Below are positions 10,823 through 22,007 of a stretch of DNA of 64,000 nt, in pieces. The notes beneath the pieces were generated by a model. That model searched no databases, was not told where the DNA came from, and saw only the letters and a list, made by a program, of their open reading frames with translations. Source of the DNA: Scenedesmus sp. ARA3. Taxonomy: Eukaryota; Chlorophyta; Chlorophyceae; Sphaeropleales; Scenedesmaceae. Location of the stretch: the NCBI GenBank assembly GCA_004335835.1, contig RWJK01001731.1:124426-188425 (forward strand). Direction: 5' to 3'. The translations under genes were made by a program, and so were the position numbers. Each line of letters opens with the position of its first letter. The first letter of the stretch is position 1.

Positions 10823-11852
10823 TACTCACGGTCACTGAGTGTGGCAGTCAAACCTGCATAGTAGCACCACTGCCAGTGTGCTGTTTTCAGCAACTTGGAC
10901 AGCTGACTCAGCTTCCAATTTCGGAGGGCTTGACACGTGATCAACATGGGTTGTGGTCTACGAGCGCAAGTCTTGCCAACGTTTTATTAACTCGGTGAAA
11001 TTGACTCGTACCAGCTGCAGTGGACGTGATACCGTTGAGTCCAGTGACTTCACCACGCGCCTGGCGGTGGCCAGCCGCTGGGGTGGCTGCGTACTCAAAT
11101 CTTCTTGGGCAATCTTTTGGCTTCTTTGTCGACAGCACTCTGTCCACATCAGAACTAGGGTGTTTTGCCCAGTCACCCACCGCTGGCAGTCGCATCGCTG
11201 AGCCTGCCTGGTGGCTGCTGCAGCTGGTGCTGCTAGCGCCACGCCGCAGCTGGTGCTGCTAGCATGCTGCGCAGCGGCTGCTATCGGCGTTGTTCAATGC
11301 ATACATATATGCACAATTCGACTGCTTGCAACCTGGCTATCCGGTGCGTTTGTCAAAACGATGCACAGCTGTACACGTCGTGCTATCACTGGCGCTGTGG
11401 CCAACAAATAGTTGAACAGTTACAAAGCACTAACAAGGAATACAGAGATCGCGGTCAGCCTGTCTTTATGAGACAACCAGCTCATGCACGCGTCAGGCAC
11501 CAGTCACTGATACCAGCACCAACGTCGCCAATCGCCGCTGCAGGGTCCAGCCAAATACAGCCGCCCTGTCAGCCTCTGCCAGTGCAAAACACAACGCCAG
11601 CCGTTTCCTGCTGCACCCACACCTCACACCTGCACTCACACCCTCAACACAATCTGCCACCACTGCAGTTGCCGCCCACTGCTGCTGCCTCTCCTGCTGT
11701 GGCAGCGGCGCCAGGCCTCAGCCGCTGCTGCTGCTGCTGCTGCTGCTGCTGCAGCAGCAACAACGCTCAGCCGCTGCTGCTGCCACTGCTGCCGGCCTGC
11801 GCTGTTGCCGCTGGCGCTGCTGCTGCCTCGCTCATCTCCTGCTGCTGCTGCT
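10823..11852. other. Convergent intergenic region, torsin-like/HHL1-like
   Basis: No gene recognised. A TTACA at 11420-11424 is a possible polyadenylation signal for the minus-strand gene. A CTG run at 11728-11755 and the Pro/His/Cys-rich open frames around 11500-11850 look like low-complexity noncoding sequence. Confidence 0.5.
11420..11424 (-). terminator. Possible TGTAA polyadenylation signal, HHL1-like gene
   Basis: TTACA on the plus strand, 429 bases beyond the stop codon of the minus-strand gene. Chosen on motif and position only. Confidence 0.35.
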
Positions 11853-13123
11853 TCAGCTGCTGCTGGCGCCACCCAGCAGGTTGTCTGGTGAGAAGAAGGC
11901 CTTGAACTTGTCGATGGGCAGCTGCATCACCTCAGACTCCTTGGGGATGATTGTGAGGCCCTCCGTCTTCTGGAAGTCCCCGGGCCGGCTCTGGTCCTGC
12001 GGCAGCAACAGCAGCAGCAGAGTGCAGCGTTAGCAGCAGCAGGTTGCATAATATGAGCAGCAGCCCGATCCATGGGCAGCGCTGACGGGCCCTCTGAGCA
12101 GCAGACATGGCAGCAGCCTGCGGTGGGACAAGACCACCCAGCCAGCTGGAAACGAGGACAGCAGCCTACAGCAGTGCATGCAACAGCCCTCCAGCATTCC
12201 ACAATGCGTGTGTGCTGCTGCTGCAGCAGCCACAGCCTCAACCAGGCAGCAGCTCCTCACCCTGATCTTAAAGGCAAACTCAAAAGCAGCGTTGGGCTGG
12301 TTGAGCACCGGCTCCATGATCTTGGCCTGCGGCTGGCCGCCGCTCTGCGCGATGGCGTTCTTGATCTGCGCCTTGAGCCCCTTCACGATGGCGTCACGGT
12401 CCTGCAAGGGGGCAGCCACAGACAAGCAGCAGCCACATACACAAGGGGTTGGCGCCACCGCAAAAGACAGCGGTGCCGTGGCATGGATGCTCAGAGCAGC
12501 ACTGCCTACTGGTGTGGCAGCTCGCATAACTTGAGAGCGAGAGTGCGCACAGCGCTGCAAGCGCCTGTCCAAACCATACTCCTGCAAGTTCCTGCAAGCG
12601 CTTGCACTTTCCTGCAAACACCCTGCGCAGTCGTATGGGCAAGAAAGCACTCTGCACAGTCGCATGCGCGATCGGCTCCCCGCGCATCACCTACACCACG
12701 CACCTTGTACACCGACTGGCCGATGTTGCTGATGAGTGTGCGGCCGTACAGCTTGCGGCCCCACTCGCTCTCCAGCGACTTGACCATGGCGTTGGCAGGG
12801 CCGCCGCCCTTCACCACGCTCACAAAGATCCAGTTCTGGTAGGTCTGCGGCAGCAGGCGCGCAGCCAGGCGCAGGCACAGCAGAAGCACAGCACAGTGTA
12901 CAGCAGTGAGCAGCTTGTAGTAGCTTGGGTGCACAGGGCAGCGCAGCGGCTGAGGCGCACACAAGACATCTGGCGGCTGAGATGCAGCTTGGCACCTCAA
13001 CAGCCAACAAATGCTACATAGCGGCGATACAGGCACCAAAGGACACTTGCGTGCGGCAGCGCTGCTGTTGGCAGCGGCCCTGCTGCGCAGCCACAGCAGG
13101 CAGCAGGCACTGCTGCCTCTACA

Positions 13124-13157
<34 letters not shown>

Positions 13158-13901
13158 CTGGCCCTGCTGCTGCTGCTGCTGCGCCTCACCCCCTGTGTGG
13201 CGCGTACAAAGATGCAGAACTCCTGGTTGTCTGGGTCCACCTCGGGCACTGGCGGGCGCACCTGCAGCCAAACAGCAGCAGACTCAGACAGCAGCCCACA
13301 GCCTGCAGCTGCAGCTACACTATTGCTGCACCCCACAGCCCAAAATTTGCAGCTGCCAATACATGCCATGCTCCTGACGCTTGTTTTTGTTTGTTGATTG
13401 TGGCGAAGCTTGCTGGGAAGTGGCAAGTGTGTTGGTGGTGGAGGTTGAGATGAGCCAACTGCTGCTGCCTGATTTCAATTGCACTGAGCTGAGCTGCTTA
13501 CCATCTGGCCTTGCGGCATCCTTGGTGCCATTTTGTTGCCCTTGCCCTTAGCATAAACCTGCAAGGAAACATCACCTTGTGGTCAGTTTACACACACCAC
13601 CGTCCCATCACCAGCCGGGCTGCTGTAGCCAGCAGATGGCCTGGCCACAGCCACAACCATAAGGCAGCAGCAGCTGCAGCATACCACACCTGCACACTGC
13701 GGGTCCTGCTTGTGCTGCTGCTGAATGGCACTGGCCTGACCACCACCCTGCAAAAGCCACATTGCACCAGTGAGCCCCTGCAGCAGTATGTGGCCTGCTA
13801 ATCAGCTCGCTGTCTAATTGGGACCCCTTGCACCTTTGCGCGCCCTTCTGTGACCTCTGTGTCAGGCACGAGCATTTGCTCTGGCTCAGTGAGGCTGCCA
13901 T
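11853..13901 (-). CDS. HHL1-like chloroplast protein
   Basis: Seven exons in transcript order: 13834-13901, 13690-13747, 13502-13558, 13190-13261, 12704-12844, 12261-12401, 11853-11996. All phases close, giving 226 residues. The start MAASLSQSKC lies in context GCACCATGG. The first ~45 residues are rich in Ser, Thr, Arg and Val with no acidic residues, as in a plastid transit peptide (RVVVRPVPFSSSTSRTRSVQ), before VYAKGKGNK. The mature part has NQEFCIFVRA, WIFVSVVKGGGPANAMVKSL, GRKLYGRTLISNIGQSVYKD and a C-terminal VMQLPIDKFKAFF. Their order and spacing match Arabidopsis HHL1, a thylakoid protein needed for photosystem II repair in high light. The similarity is moderate, so the name is tentative, but the gene structure is firm. 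It may be a general plastid protein of that superfamily. Confidence 0.6.
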
Positions 13902-14305
13902 GGTGCTGCACCGACTTCGTCGTGTGTGGCTAGGTGCAGGCGAGCGTGGTGAGGCTAGCGTGGACTGGTGGGCGGATAATGCGACTTGACGATCTCTGTA
14001 CAACAAGTTTCCCAATGTGACATGTATAATTCAGCAGTGGCACTGGCACACCAGTGCCCGGGGTCCCAGCTTGAAATGACATATCGCGCTGGTGGCAGAA
14101 CTTCATGGGTTCAGAAGCACTGTGTGCGGTCACTGCAGAAGTTTCCCAGGCTTTTCCAGCTGTGCCATTGAGCAGAGCGCAAAACGACCACAGCGCACAG
14201 AGCCAGGGCCAACCAGAACTCACTGGCACTCGCAGGATCATGCCAAGCCACAGCAGCATGCCTCACAAAGTAAGAACAGTAGACAAATACTCAGCTGACA
14301 ACCAA
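13902..14305. other. Intergenic, HHL1-like 5' side and CCCH gene 3' side
   Basis: 404 bases holding the promoter of the HHL1-like gene and the 3' UTR of the CCCH gene (both minus strand). No coding sequence or clear motif is seen. Confidence 0.5.
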
Positions 14306-16101
14306 TCAATGCTGCAAGCCTTGGCTCCATTGCTGCCCTGGAGCACTACGCTGCTGCTGCTGCTGCTGCTGCTGGTGTACAGAAGGCGGGAAGCCAGGTG
14401 GTTGCAGCTGCGCCCCCTGGCCTGACCACTGCTGCACAGCTTGCTGCAGGTGTGGCTGCAGCATACGTAATGGTGGCATACCCTGCTGCTGCTGTTGGTA
14501 TGATGGCGGTGCGTGCTGCTGCCATTGCAGCTGTTGAGGGTGCAGCGGCCTGCTGGGCAGTCCACCCTGTTGCACTACAAGCTGCGGTAAATTCAGCTGC
14601 TGCTGCTGTTGAGTGAGCTGTTGCTGCTGCTGCTGCCAGGGCACCTGCTGCTGCTGGTGGTGTGGTAGATGCGGCGGTGCAGACAGCTGCTGTTGAAAAG
14701 GTGGCAGCTGGTGTGGTTGCCAGTGACCCTGCTGTGGCTGGGCCTGCTGCTGCTGCTGCTGGCGGTGCACCACGCCAACAGTCCCTTGCTGCGACCCCTG
14801 CCCCTGCTGCTGCTGGGCCTGCTGCTGCTGCTGCTGCCCTTGCTGGTCGTCCTGTGCCAGCTTCATGAGCAGCTTGCGCAGCTCCAGGCCCTCGCCCTCA
14901 GCCAGGGGGGTGTGCTGGTAGGGGCAGGACCCGGGCGGCTGCGGGCATCTGCGGCAATGCAATACAGCGCAGTGCAGGCAGCACGCAGCTCAGCAGCAGG
15001 CATTGGATGCATGGCAACACAGACCGGCCCTCAGCACAGCAGCCGCTTGGCAGTGCGCTGCATGCAAGCGCAATGCGTGCCTGCCAGATCTGGCATCACA
15101 TGCAACACTGCCAGCATGCGAATGTGCTGGACAGGGGTTTGTGACACGTGCCAGGCGCCACACCATGGGCACAGCTACATTACCCATATGATATGCACCA
15201 GCTTTACCCTTCAGGCACAGGACGCTGACACACTCGGCAACCAACCACACCCCCTGGCACTGCATGCTGCACCACATGCTGCTGCACCACACGCCGCACC
15301 ACATGCTGCATCACACGCTGCCCCACACAATGCTGCCAGCCAGCCACTACTCTCCCTCCCTCTTCTACGCCCACACCTGTGGTACAGTGCCAGCTCAGGG
15401 CAGGGCAGCGTCCCCAGCGGCTCATGGCTGAACTTGCAGGCCGCCCCCGCCCTGCAGGCCCCTTTCGCATGGAACCTGCAGGCAACGCGCGCGCTGGCCG
15501 GCGTGCCGCTGTGCGGGTAGGGGCAGTCAGCGCCCTTGGCGCAGCGGCCCGCCTGCCAGAACCTGCAGGGGGCGCGCTCGGCTGGGATGGCAAAGCGCAG
15601 CTCCCTGGCGGGGTCCGTGGGGGCAGGCGCCTGAAGGGAGGCAGGGCAGGGCAGGGCAGCATGGAAGCTGTTGAACAGGTGGTGATGATGATGATAGTAG
15701 TCAACAGCAGCACGGGTCTGGCAGTGATGAAGCAGGCTTGGACAGGCAGCGCATTACGGCAGCTGTTGTCATAACAGCGCTTGTTGTGATGAACGGGTAG
15801 TGATGTTTGCAGGCTGCGGCGAGCACAGCGCAAGAGCGCAGGACAACCCACAGGAATGAAGCAAAGCTGTTGAGGACATTTGTACAACATTGCTCAGGCA
15901 CACTCACCGCTCCTTTGCGCGCCTTGCCTTGCTCCTTCTCCCATGCCTTGATCTCAGCATACAGCCCCAGCGCCACGCCGCCAGCAGCAGCAACAGCACC
16001 GCCAGCCTGCGATGCTGCTGCTGCCGCCGCTCGCTCCTCTTCCGCCTTGCGCTGCCGCACCTTCTTGCCTGCACGGGTCTTCTTCTTGTGCTTGCCTGCG
16101 C

Positions 16102-16136
<35 letters not shown>

Positions 16137-16273
16137 CCTGCTGGTCCTTTGGCAGCGCCTGCACTGAACACGAACATGCCAGGCGCTGACGGCGGTGCTG
16201 CTGCTTCAGCTGCTGCTGTTGGTGGCTGCTCGTCGTCGCTGCAGTCAAGCTCGCCCTCTTCATCGCTGCTGCC

Positions 16274-16309
<36 letters not shown>

Positions 16310-16325
16310 TTCGCAGCGATGTGTG

Positions 16326-16370
<45 letters not shown>

Positions 16371-18460
16371 AGATCGAGCCTGGTCGACGCCTGGTTGGGT
16401 GACGCCTGCCGAGCTGATGGCCGCTGCTGCTGGAGATGCTCCTGCCCCTGCTGCTGCTGCTGCTGCTGTCGCCATGCGGGCTGCTGCTGCTGCTGCTGCC
16501 TGCCACCTGCTGCACCAGCATGCCTAGCACCCTCAGCGGCTGCTGCCCCCTTCCTATGCGCTGCCGCCGCTGCTGCAGCTGCACCCTGCCTCGTCTGAGC
16601 TGGCTTGCCCTGCCTGCCTGCCACGCCCGGCTGTGCTGCACTTGCGGGTGGTGCTGCCCTGATGGGCAGCTCAGGCACAGCAAAGAGCAGGCTGGCAAGA
16701 GTAAACGGCTCAAACCCAGGCGGCTGTGTCCGCGCTGGCACCAGCTGTGCTGCTGCTGTTGCTGCTGCAGGTGCAATAGCAGGTGCTGCAGCAGCTTGCC
16801 AGTGCAGGGCTTCTTGCTGTGCGCTGGAAGTTACGGCAGCAGCCGGCCACGCTGCAGCGGGCGGCACTGGTGGCTGCGGCAACAGCTGCTGCTGCATTGT
16901 ACTTACTGCTGCTATTCCAGCCGAAGACGGAGGCGCTGTCCCTGCAGGCACTGCTGGATGCGCTGCTGCAGCCTGCCACGCCACAGCTGAGTCGCTTGGC
17001 AGGGTGGAAGCCGCTGGCGGCGCTGATGCCTGCACAGCCGAGGTGCGACCAGGCTGCTGCTCTGCTGGCAGCTGCCCACTTCTACTTGGCCAACACCCTC
17101 CTGCTGATGCTGCCACCGCTGCTGCTGCTGCTGAGTGCTGCTGCTCCTGTGTGGCTCCAGGTGCTTGCTGCTGTGGTTGCAGTTGCTGAGGCCGTTCCAT
17201 GTGCACCTCCTGCTGCTGCTGCACCACCTCAGCTGGCTGCTGCTGCATGGCACTGGGTTCAGGGGCTGCGCCCTCCGCCGCTGCAACAGAAGAGATGCAT
17301 GCTGCAGCTCCTTCACTACCTGCTGCTGCTGCTGCTGCAGTTTGCTGTGGTGCAGCATCGTGCATGACCACATCAATATCCACCTCAGTAATATTGCTAC
17401 CTCCAGGTATTTCTCCCCCTGCTGGTGCTGCCACGGCTGCCGCTGCTGCTGCACCTGCCACATCATACGTTGCTGCGCCTGCTGCCGCTTCACCGGGCTG
17501 GCTACCCTCCTGCAGCTTGGCAGTCCACAACTGCAGCAACTCATCATCACCATCACCAACACCAGCAGCAGCAATACCAGCAGCGCTAGCACACGCCTCA
17601 GCAGCAAGTTGCTGATCGCGTGCCCGCTGCTGCACGGCTCCTACCGCTGCTGTTGCTGCCTGGTGAGCATCATCCACCGCTGCTTGTGAGGGGGGCTTGG
17701 CCAGCACCTGCTGCAGGGCGTCAGCGGCTGCAGCCAAGCCAGCACTGCCATCCCTGCTGAGTGCTTGCCCTCCAGCCCCAACAGCAGCAGCAGCAGCAAT
17801 GGCGTTGTCAGAGTGCTTAGCAGCTGCAGAACTGCTGTTTCCAGGCTGATTGCTGCGTGCTGCTCCAGCAAGCTGCTGTACCTGAAAACGACCATGCTGC
17901 TGCTGCGCAATACGATGCTGCTCCTGCTTCTGTGCACTCTGCTGCTGTGGCTGTTGCGTGGTAGCTTTCTCGCTGTGCTGTGGCTGCACTGCAATCTGAC
18001 CTGCACCAGGCGGCTTGTCAGACAGGCGTGGCTGCTGCTGCTGCTGCTGCTGAGCTGCTGTGCGCTGCTTGCTGTGCCTTGCTCCCTTGATGAGGCTAGA
18101 CAGCAGCTTGTCCTGGTTGACAGGCCTGGCCCGCTTGCAGGGTTGGGCATCACCATCACATGCGCCTGCTGGCTGCACTGCCCTAGTAGCATCTGCTCTG
18201 TTGCTAGCTGCGGCAGCAGCAGCTGCTGGTAACGGCGCTGCTACTGCTGCTGAGGCTGGCCTGCCGCGCTTGCGTGAAGCATGGGGCAGTCCATCCTGCG
18301 CTGCAGCTGAGCTCGAGCACGCTTGTGCGTTCTGTGGGGCCACATTAGCCTCAGCTGGGTGTGCTGCTGCTGTTCCTGCTTGCTGCTGCTGCTGCTCCTG
18401 GTACAGGTCCAGCATGTGCTGCAAAAGGAGCGCTGCGCACGCCGGTGGCGTCTGTATCAT
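14306..18460 (-). CDS. Triple CCCH zinc-finger protein, Q/A-rich
   Basis: Three exons (15908-18460, 15377-15630, 14306-14948) give 1,149 residues. Exon 1 starts at a true ATG (MIQTPPACAALLLQHMLDLY). It is mostly Gln/Ala low complexity with a basic stretch (HKKKTRAGKKVRQRKAEEE) near its end. Three CCCH fingers follow. The first two are in exon 2: C-x8-C-x5-C-x3-H around CRFWQAGRCAKGADCPYPH, then C-x7-C-x5-C-x3-H around CRFHAKGAC...CKFSH. The third is split by intron 2: C-x8-C-x6-C-x3-H from CPELALYH to CPYQH. The splice restoring the third finger confirms the model. The C-terminus is again Q-rich. CCCH fingers usually bind RNA, so a nuclear mRNA-processing role like ZC3H4/6/8 is plausible but unproven. 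Confidence 0.8.
16325..16371 (-). repeat. CTG/CAG microsatellite in the CCCH protein exon 1
   Basis: About fifteen CTG units on the plus strand encode polyglutamine on the minus strand, next to a poly-Ala tract encoded at 16277-16309. Confidence 0.9.
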
Positions 18461-19130
18461 CGTAACTTAGTGGTTTCGAGCGTTGCATGGCTCTCGGAGG
18501 TCGAGTCGATCAGCTATGGACCATGGCAGAGACGGATGTCATGAGCAAAAGCAGGATTCATGGGTGAGACGAGCCTCCTTTACTCATAATCAATATTGAA
18601 AATCAACCCAAGTTGCACGGGCTCGCTCTGCAGCTGCCTTAAGCACAGAGCAATGGAATGTCATCCTGTCTGTTGCCCCCACAATGACAGTCACACCCGC
18701 TGTCATGTGACTCTGAGTCAGTTACAAGTAATAATCCCTACCCTCAGCACTGCTGCTTGCAAAGCAACTGCAGCTCAGCGCCAATGTTCAGCCAACCACA
18801 AGTTACCGCGCTGTCTTTCCAAATCTAGCCCTGCCGCCTTCAGGCCTGCAGTGCGGCACTGCAAACATCAGCAACTATGCCGCTGACACGAACAGGCACA
18901 TCGCTTTGGCTGATAGACACCGGCGATTACTCAAGCTCACTGGCACATGCATGCCTTGCCTCCTGCCTGCAACAAGCAAAATTTCCATTGCACTCACATC
19001 CTGCTTCAAATCGGCTTTAGGTGCCCGTACTGCCTAGTGTGCGCCTACCATCCGACCACCAGCTGCTGGCCATTGCTGCCTGCTGCTTCTGCTGGTGCAC
19101 AGTGATGCACTGCTACTGCTGCTGGTGCTG
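18461..19130. other. Intergenic, CCCH gene promoter side and bS18 3' side
   Basis: 670 bases without a recognisable gene. A TTACA at 18722-18726 could be the bS18 polyadenylation signal, 405 bases past its stop. Confidence 0.5.
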
Positions 19131-21591
19131 CTAGCGCGACCTGGCAGACTGCTGTGCCGCCTCCACCTCGCGCATGCGCCGCCAGCTGTCGCCCACGCTG
19201 CTGTCGCCCACGCGCATCTCGTACGGGAACAGCGCCATCTGACGCGCCAGCTTCACCGTGCGAGCGGCACGCGCCTGGCATGCATTGGCAACAGCGGCAG
19301 CGACAACGGCAGGGCGCAGCACATTGTTTACCTCATGTGAGCCTGCTACCAGCCAGCCTGCTGCGCATGCGAGCCCTCCTCTTGCCACAGAAGGACGTTA
19401 GCAGAGCTTTCTGCGACATTGCCACTGCCTGCCAAACAGGCAGCTGAGCACAAGCATCCCCGACCCTCGCCAGCACACCCCACCACACCAGCCACCTACA
19501 TCCCTAAACCCATTCTGCAGCCGCTACTTGCCGCACTATACTCCCAACCCCCCTCACCTGCTGTGTGGGCTTGAGCCCTGTGGCGCGCCGCGGCAGCAGC
19601 CGCCCGCTGTCGCTGACCAGGCGCAGCAGCAGGTCCACGTTCTTGTAGTCCAGCCGAGGCAGGTCGGCCTGCGGCAGCGGCTGGCGGCGCCGTCCCCTGC
19701 GGCTGTTGCTGCGCGGCAGCCACGCCTCAGCCTCCTCACGCGCCAGCGGGCTCAGCTCCTGAACAGTGAAAGGGAGGCAGGTGTGTGGCACAGGTTGTTG
19801 TAGTGTATGGTGTAGATGGGTAGTTTGCCAGTGGTGCGAGTGCGGAAGGCAGGGAAGAACCATTCTAGCCCAACCATCTCAGCCTCCTCACGCGCCAGCG
19901 GGCTCAGTTCCTACAGGGGGTGGGGAGAGGGAGGGAGGGAGGGAGGTGGTGTTTGAGACGTGCGTCTGCCTAGGCTTGAGCTGATCAGCTGCAGCGTCAA
20001 GTACATTAACACATGCAGATGCGCATGCCTCAGCCTCCTCACGCGACAGCGGGCTCAGCTCCTGCCAGGTGCACGGGAGACGCCGCCAGAGCAGGCGGGG
20101 AGGTGCGCGGTTACATTGTAGAATAGTGTGAAGTTCATGTATGGGGAGTGTTTTGCCGAGTGTGAGCACCAGTGTTGCAAGTGCGGCAGGCGGGGGGAAC
20201 AATGCCAGCAGCACACACCAGCAGCTGACGTTGATCGCCACAGGGGCCTGCCACCTCACTCTCAGTGCACCCGCCAACAGCAGAATGTGCGCACTCAGGC
20301 TTCCAATAACCACTGCCCCCAACCCCTTGCCCCCGCTGCCCTGCCCCGCCCTCACCGTGGGCTCGTACACCTCGCCGTGCCTGAAGTCGCGGCTGGGGTG
20401 CAGCTTGGGCTGCTGCGCCCCCGCCTCCTGCTGCGCAGCCTCTGGGTCGACCCCGCCCAGCACAGCATAGCCGTAGCGCGCATCAAACAGCGAGGCAGCA
20501 CTGCCGCTGCTGCTACTGCCGTCTTCAGCTGGCGCTGCATCGGCGTCTGCTGCTGCTGCTGCAGCGCTGTCTGCAGCTCGCCGGCTGTGCAGGACAGTTG
20601 CTTGCGAGCTGCTGCTGCTGCTGCCGGCTCTGCCTGCCTTCATCAGCTGCTGCAGGTGCGGCTCTGGCCGGCCGCTTTGCAGCGCTGCATGGCAGGTGCA
20701 GCAACAGCAGGGTGAGAGACACTGCAGAGATCACAGCAAAAGGCATTGTTGCCAGGCTGCTAGTGCAGCCATCAGCTGCAGGCATGTCCGATTGTCTACC
20801 AGCAGCATATTTTGCTGGCAACACTAGCATGCACAATGTCCTATGCGTAAACTGTGCATTAGCTGCGGAGGACCACATGCACAGTTGCAGCGTCGCTGCT
20901 GCTGACTATGCCAGGCAAGTGCAGATTGCGGCAGGTGCCACAACCTGCCTGCAAGCCGCTGCTGTTTCGCTGTCCATGTATACACCTGAACACAGCTGCC
21001 ACGCGCTGCAGCCGTAGCGGGCTGCGGTGCTGCCTCACCTGCCACCCTCTGCTGGAACTCATTTGCTACATCGCCTGCTGCAGCAACAGCACCCCGACAA
21101 AGAACATGTGAGAACCGGCATGAGTAAGGCAGCGCAGGTGAGCACACAGGCTACAGCTGCAGTGAAAACCTTGCCAGCAGCATTCGTGCTTAGTTACTGC
21201 TGGGCTTGGTTGATATCAGCACTGTGCAGTGCGTAACATACAGGCTGTGGCTGTCCACCCAGGCAGGGGCTGCAACGCCCAGCACTTCTGCTGGTTGCTG
21301 CTCAACCTTTTGCTGCCCCACCAGCCCATGCATTTGTGCACTGTCAGCACCACCACAGCTGACACGTGCCTACTGTGCGACACGTCAGAAACAGAGCTGC
21401 TGCTAGCTGGGTGGCCAAGCAAACTCACCTTGCGGGCTGCTGCTGCTGCTACTGCTGCTGCTGCTACTGGTACTGCTGTCTGAGCTGTACCGCTGGATCT
21501 GGCTTGTGAGCACTACGCTACCATCTATGCATAGATCTTTCATTGCTGACGCCAAGGTGGCCAGCAGCCGATTGTGCTGCACAATGAACAT
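19131..21591 (-). CDS. MRPS18: Mitochondrial ribosomal protein bS18 (nuclear-encoded)
   Basis: Five exons (21429-21591, 21039-21077, 20356-20684, 19558-19758, 19131-19274) join in phase to 291 residues. ATG 21591 is the first in-frame Met. It opens a presequence with Arg/Lys, Leu and Ser but few acids (MFIVQHNRLLATLASAMKDL, then QIQRYSS), typical of mitochondrial import. The S18 core is unmistakable: DYKNVDLLLRLVSDSGRLLP, RRATGLKPTQQ, then ARTVKLARQMALFPYE. It binds S6 and rRNA in the small subunit. The core is near residue 200, so the N-terminal extension is very long and Ser/Ala-rich. Plastid rps18 is normally plastid-encoded in green algae, which favours the mitochondrial copy. Exon 2 is only 39 nt. 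Intron 3 contains two extra copies of the exon-4 head. Confidence 0.9.
19879..20061 (-). repeat. Two decoy copies of the bS18 exon-4 head and acceptor
   Basis: Intron 3 contains AG|GA(G/A)CTGAGCCCGCTG plus about 20 further exon-like bases, ending at 20061 and at 19910 (minus-strand junctions). They repeat the true junction at 19758. The spacing is 151 and 152 bases, so this is a three-copy tandem array of about 152 bp with diverged flanks. Confidence 0.85.
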
Positions 21592-22007
21592 CTTGTTGTC
21601 GCTCAATGTTGCAACGCAGCTGTGCTGAGTGCTCAAAACCGAAAGGATGACACGTCGACTGTTGTGGCTTTTTGTGGCCCACGCCCTGCCGTTCTTGCAA
21701 CAGGACTTGCACAGGCGGGGTCCCAGCAGGGTTGCTGACAAGCCTGTCACTTGTCACCCGATTGACAAGGACCGTGTCTTTGCAGCATAGACAAAGATCA
21801 GAAACGTTGCAACTGGGGGCTCAACCCGCTGATTGACCTGCAGAGGTCTCTGTATCGCTGATGTGCTCCAGTCGCTGCTGCTGCTGCTGTTTCAACACCC
21901 CAGACACAGCTATTTTCGTGGCTTGAAGCCGTCAACTGCTATTCATCTTATAGAACTACGTGCGTTCAATTTATTACTCTGTCCTTGCATAAGCACAGCC
22001 AGCCACA
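21592..22007. promoter_or_regulatory. Divergent promoter region, bS18/YJU2
   Basis: 416 bases separate the two start codons on opposite strands, so both promoters and 5' UTRs must lie here. A short CTG run lies at 21874-21890. No clear TATA box is seen. Confidence 0.45.

Noticed and set aside
20525..20755. Signal-peptide-like frame MPFAVISAVSLTLLLLHLPC as the bS18 start
   Set aside because: It lies in another frame within intron 2. The exon 20356-20684 joins in phase to upstream exons that start with a proper mitochondrial presequence.
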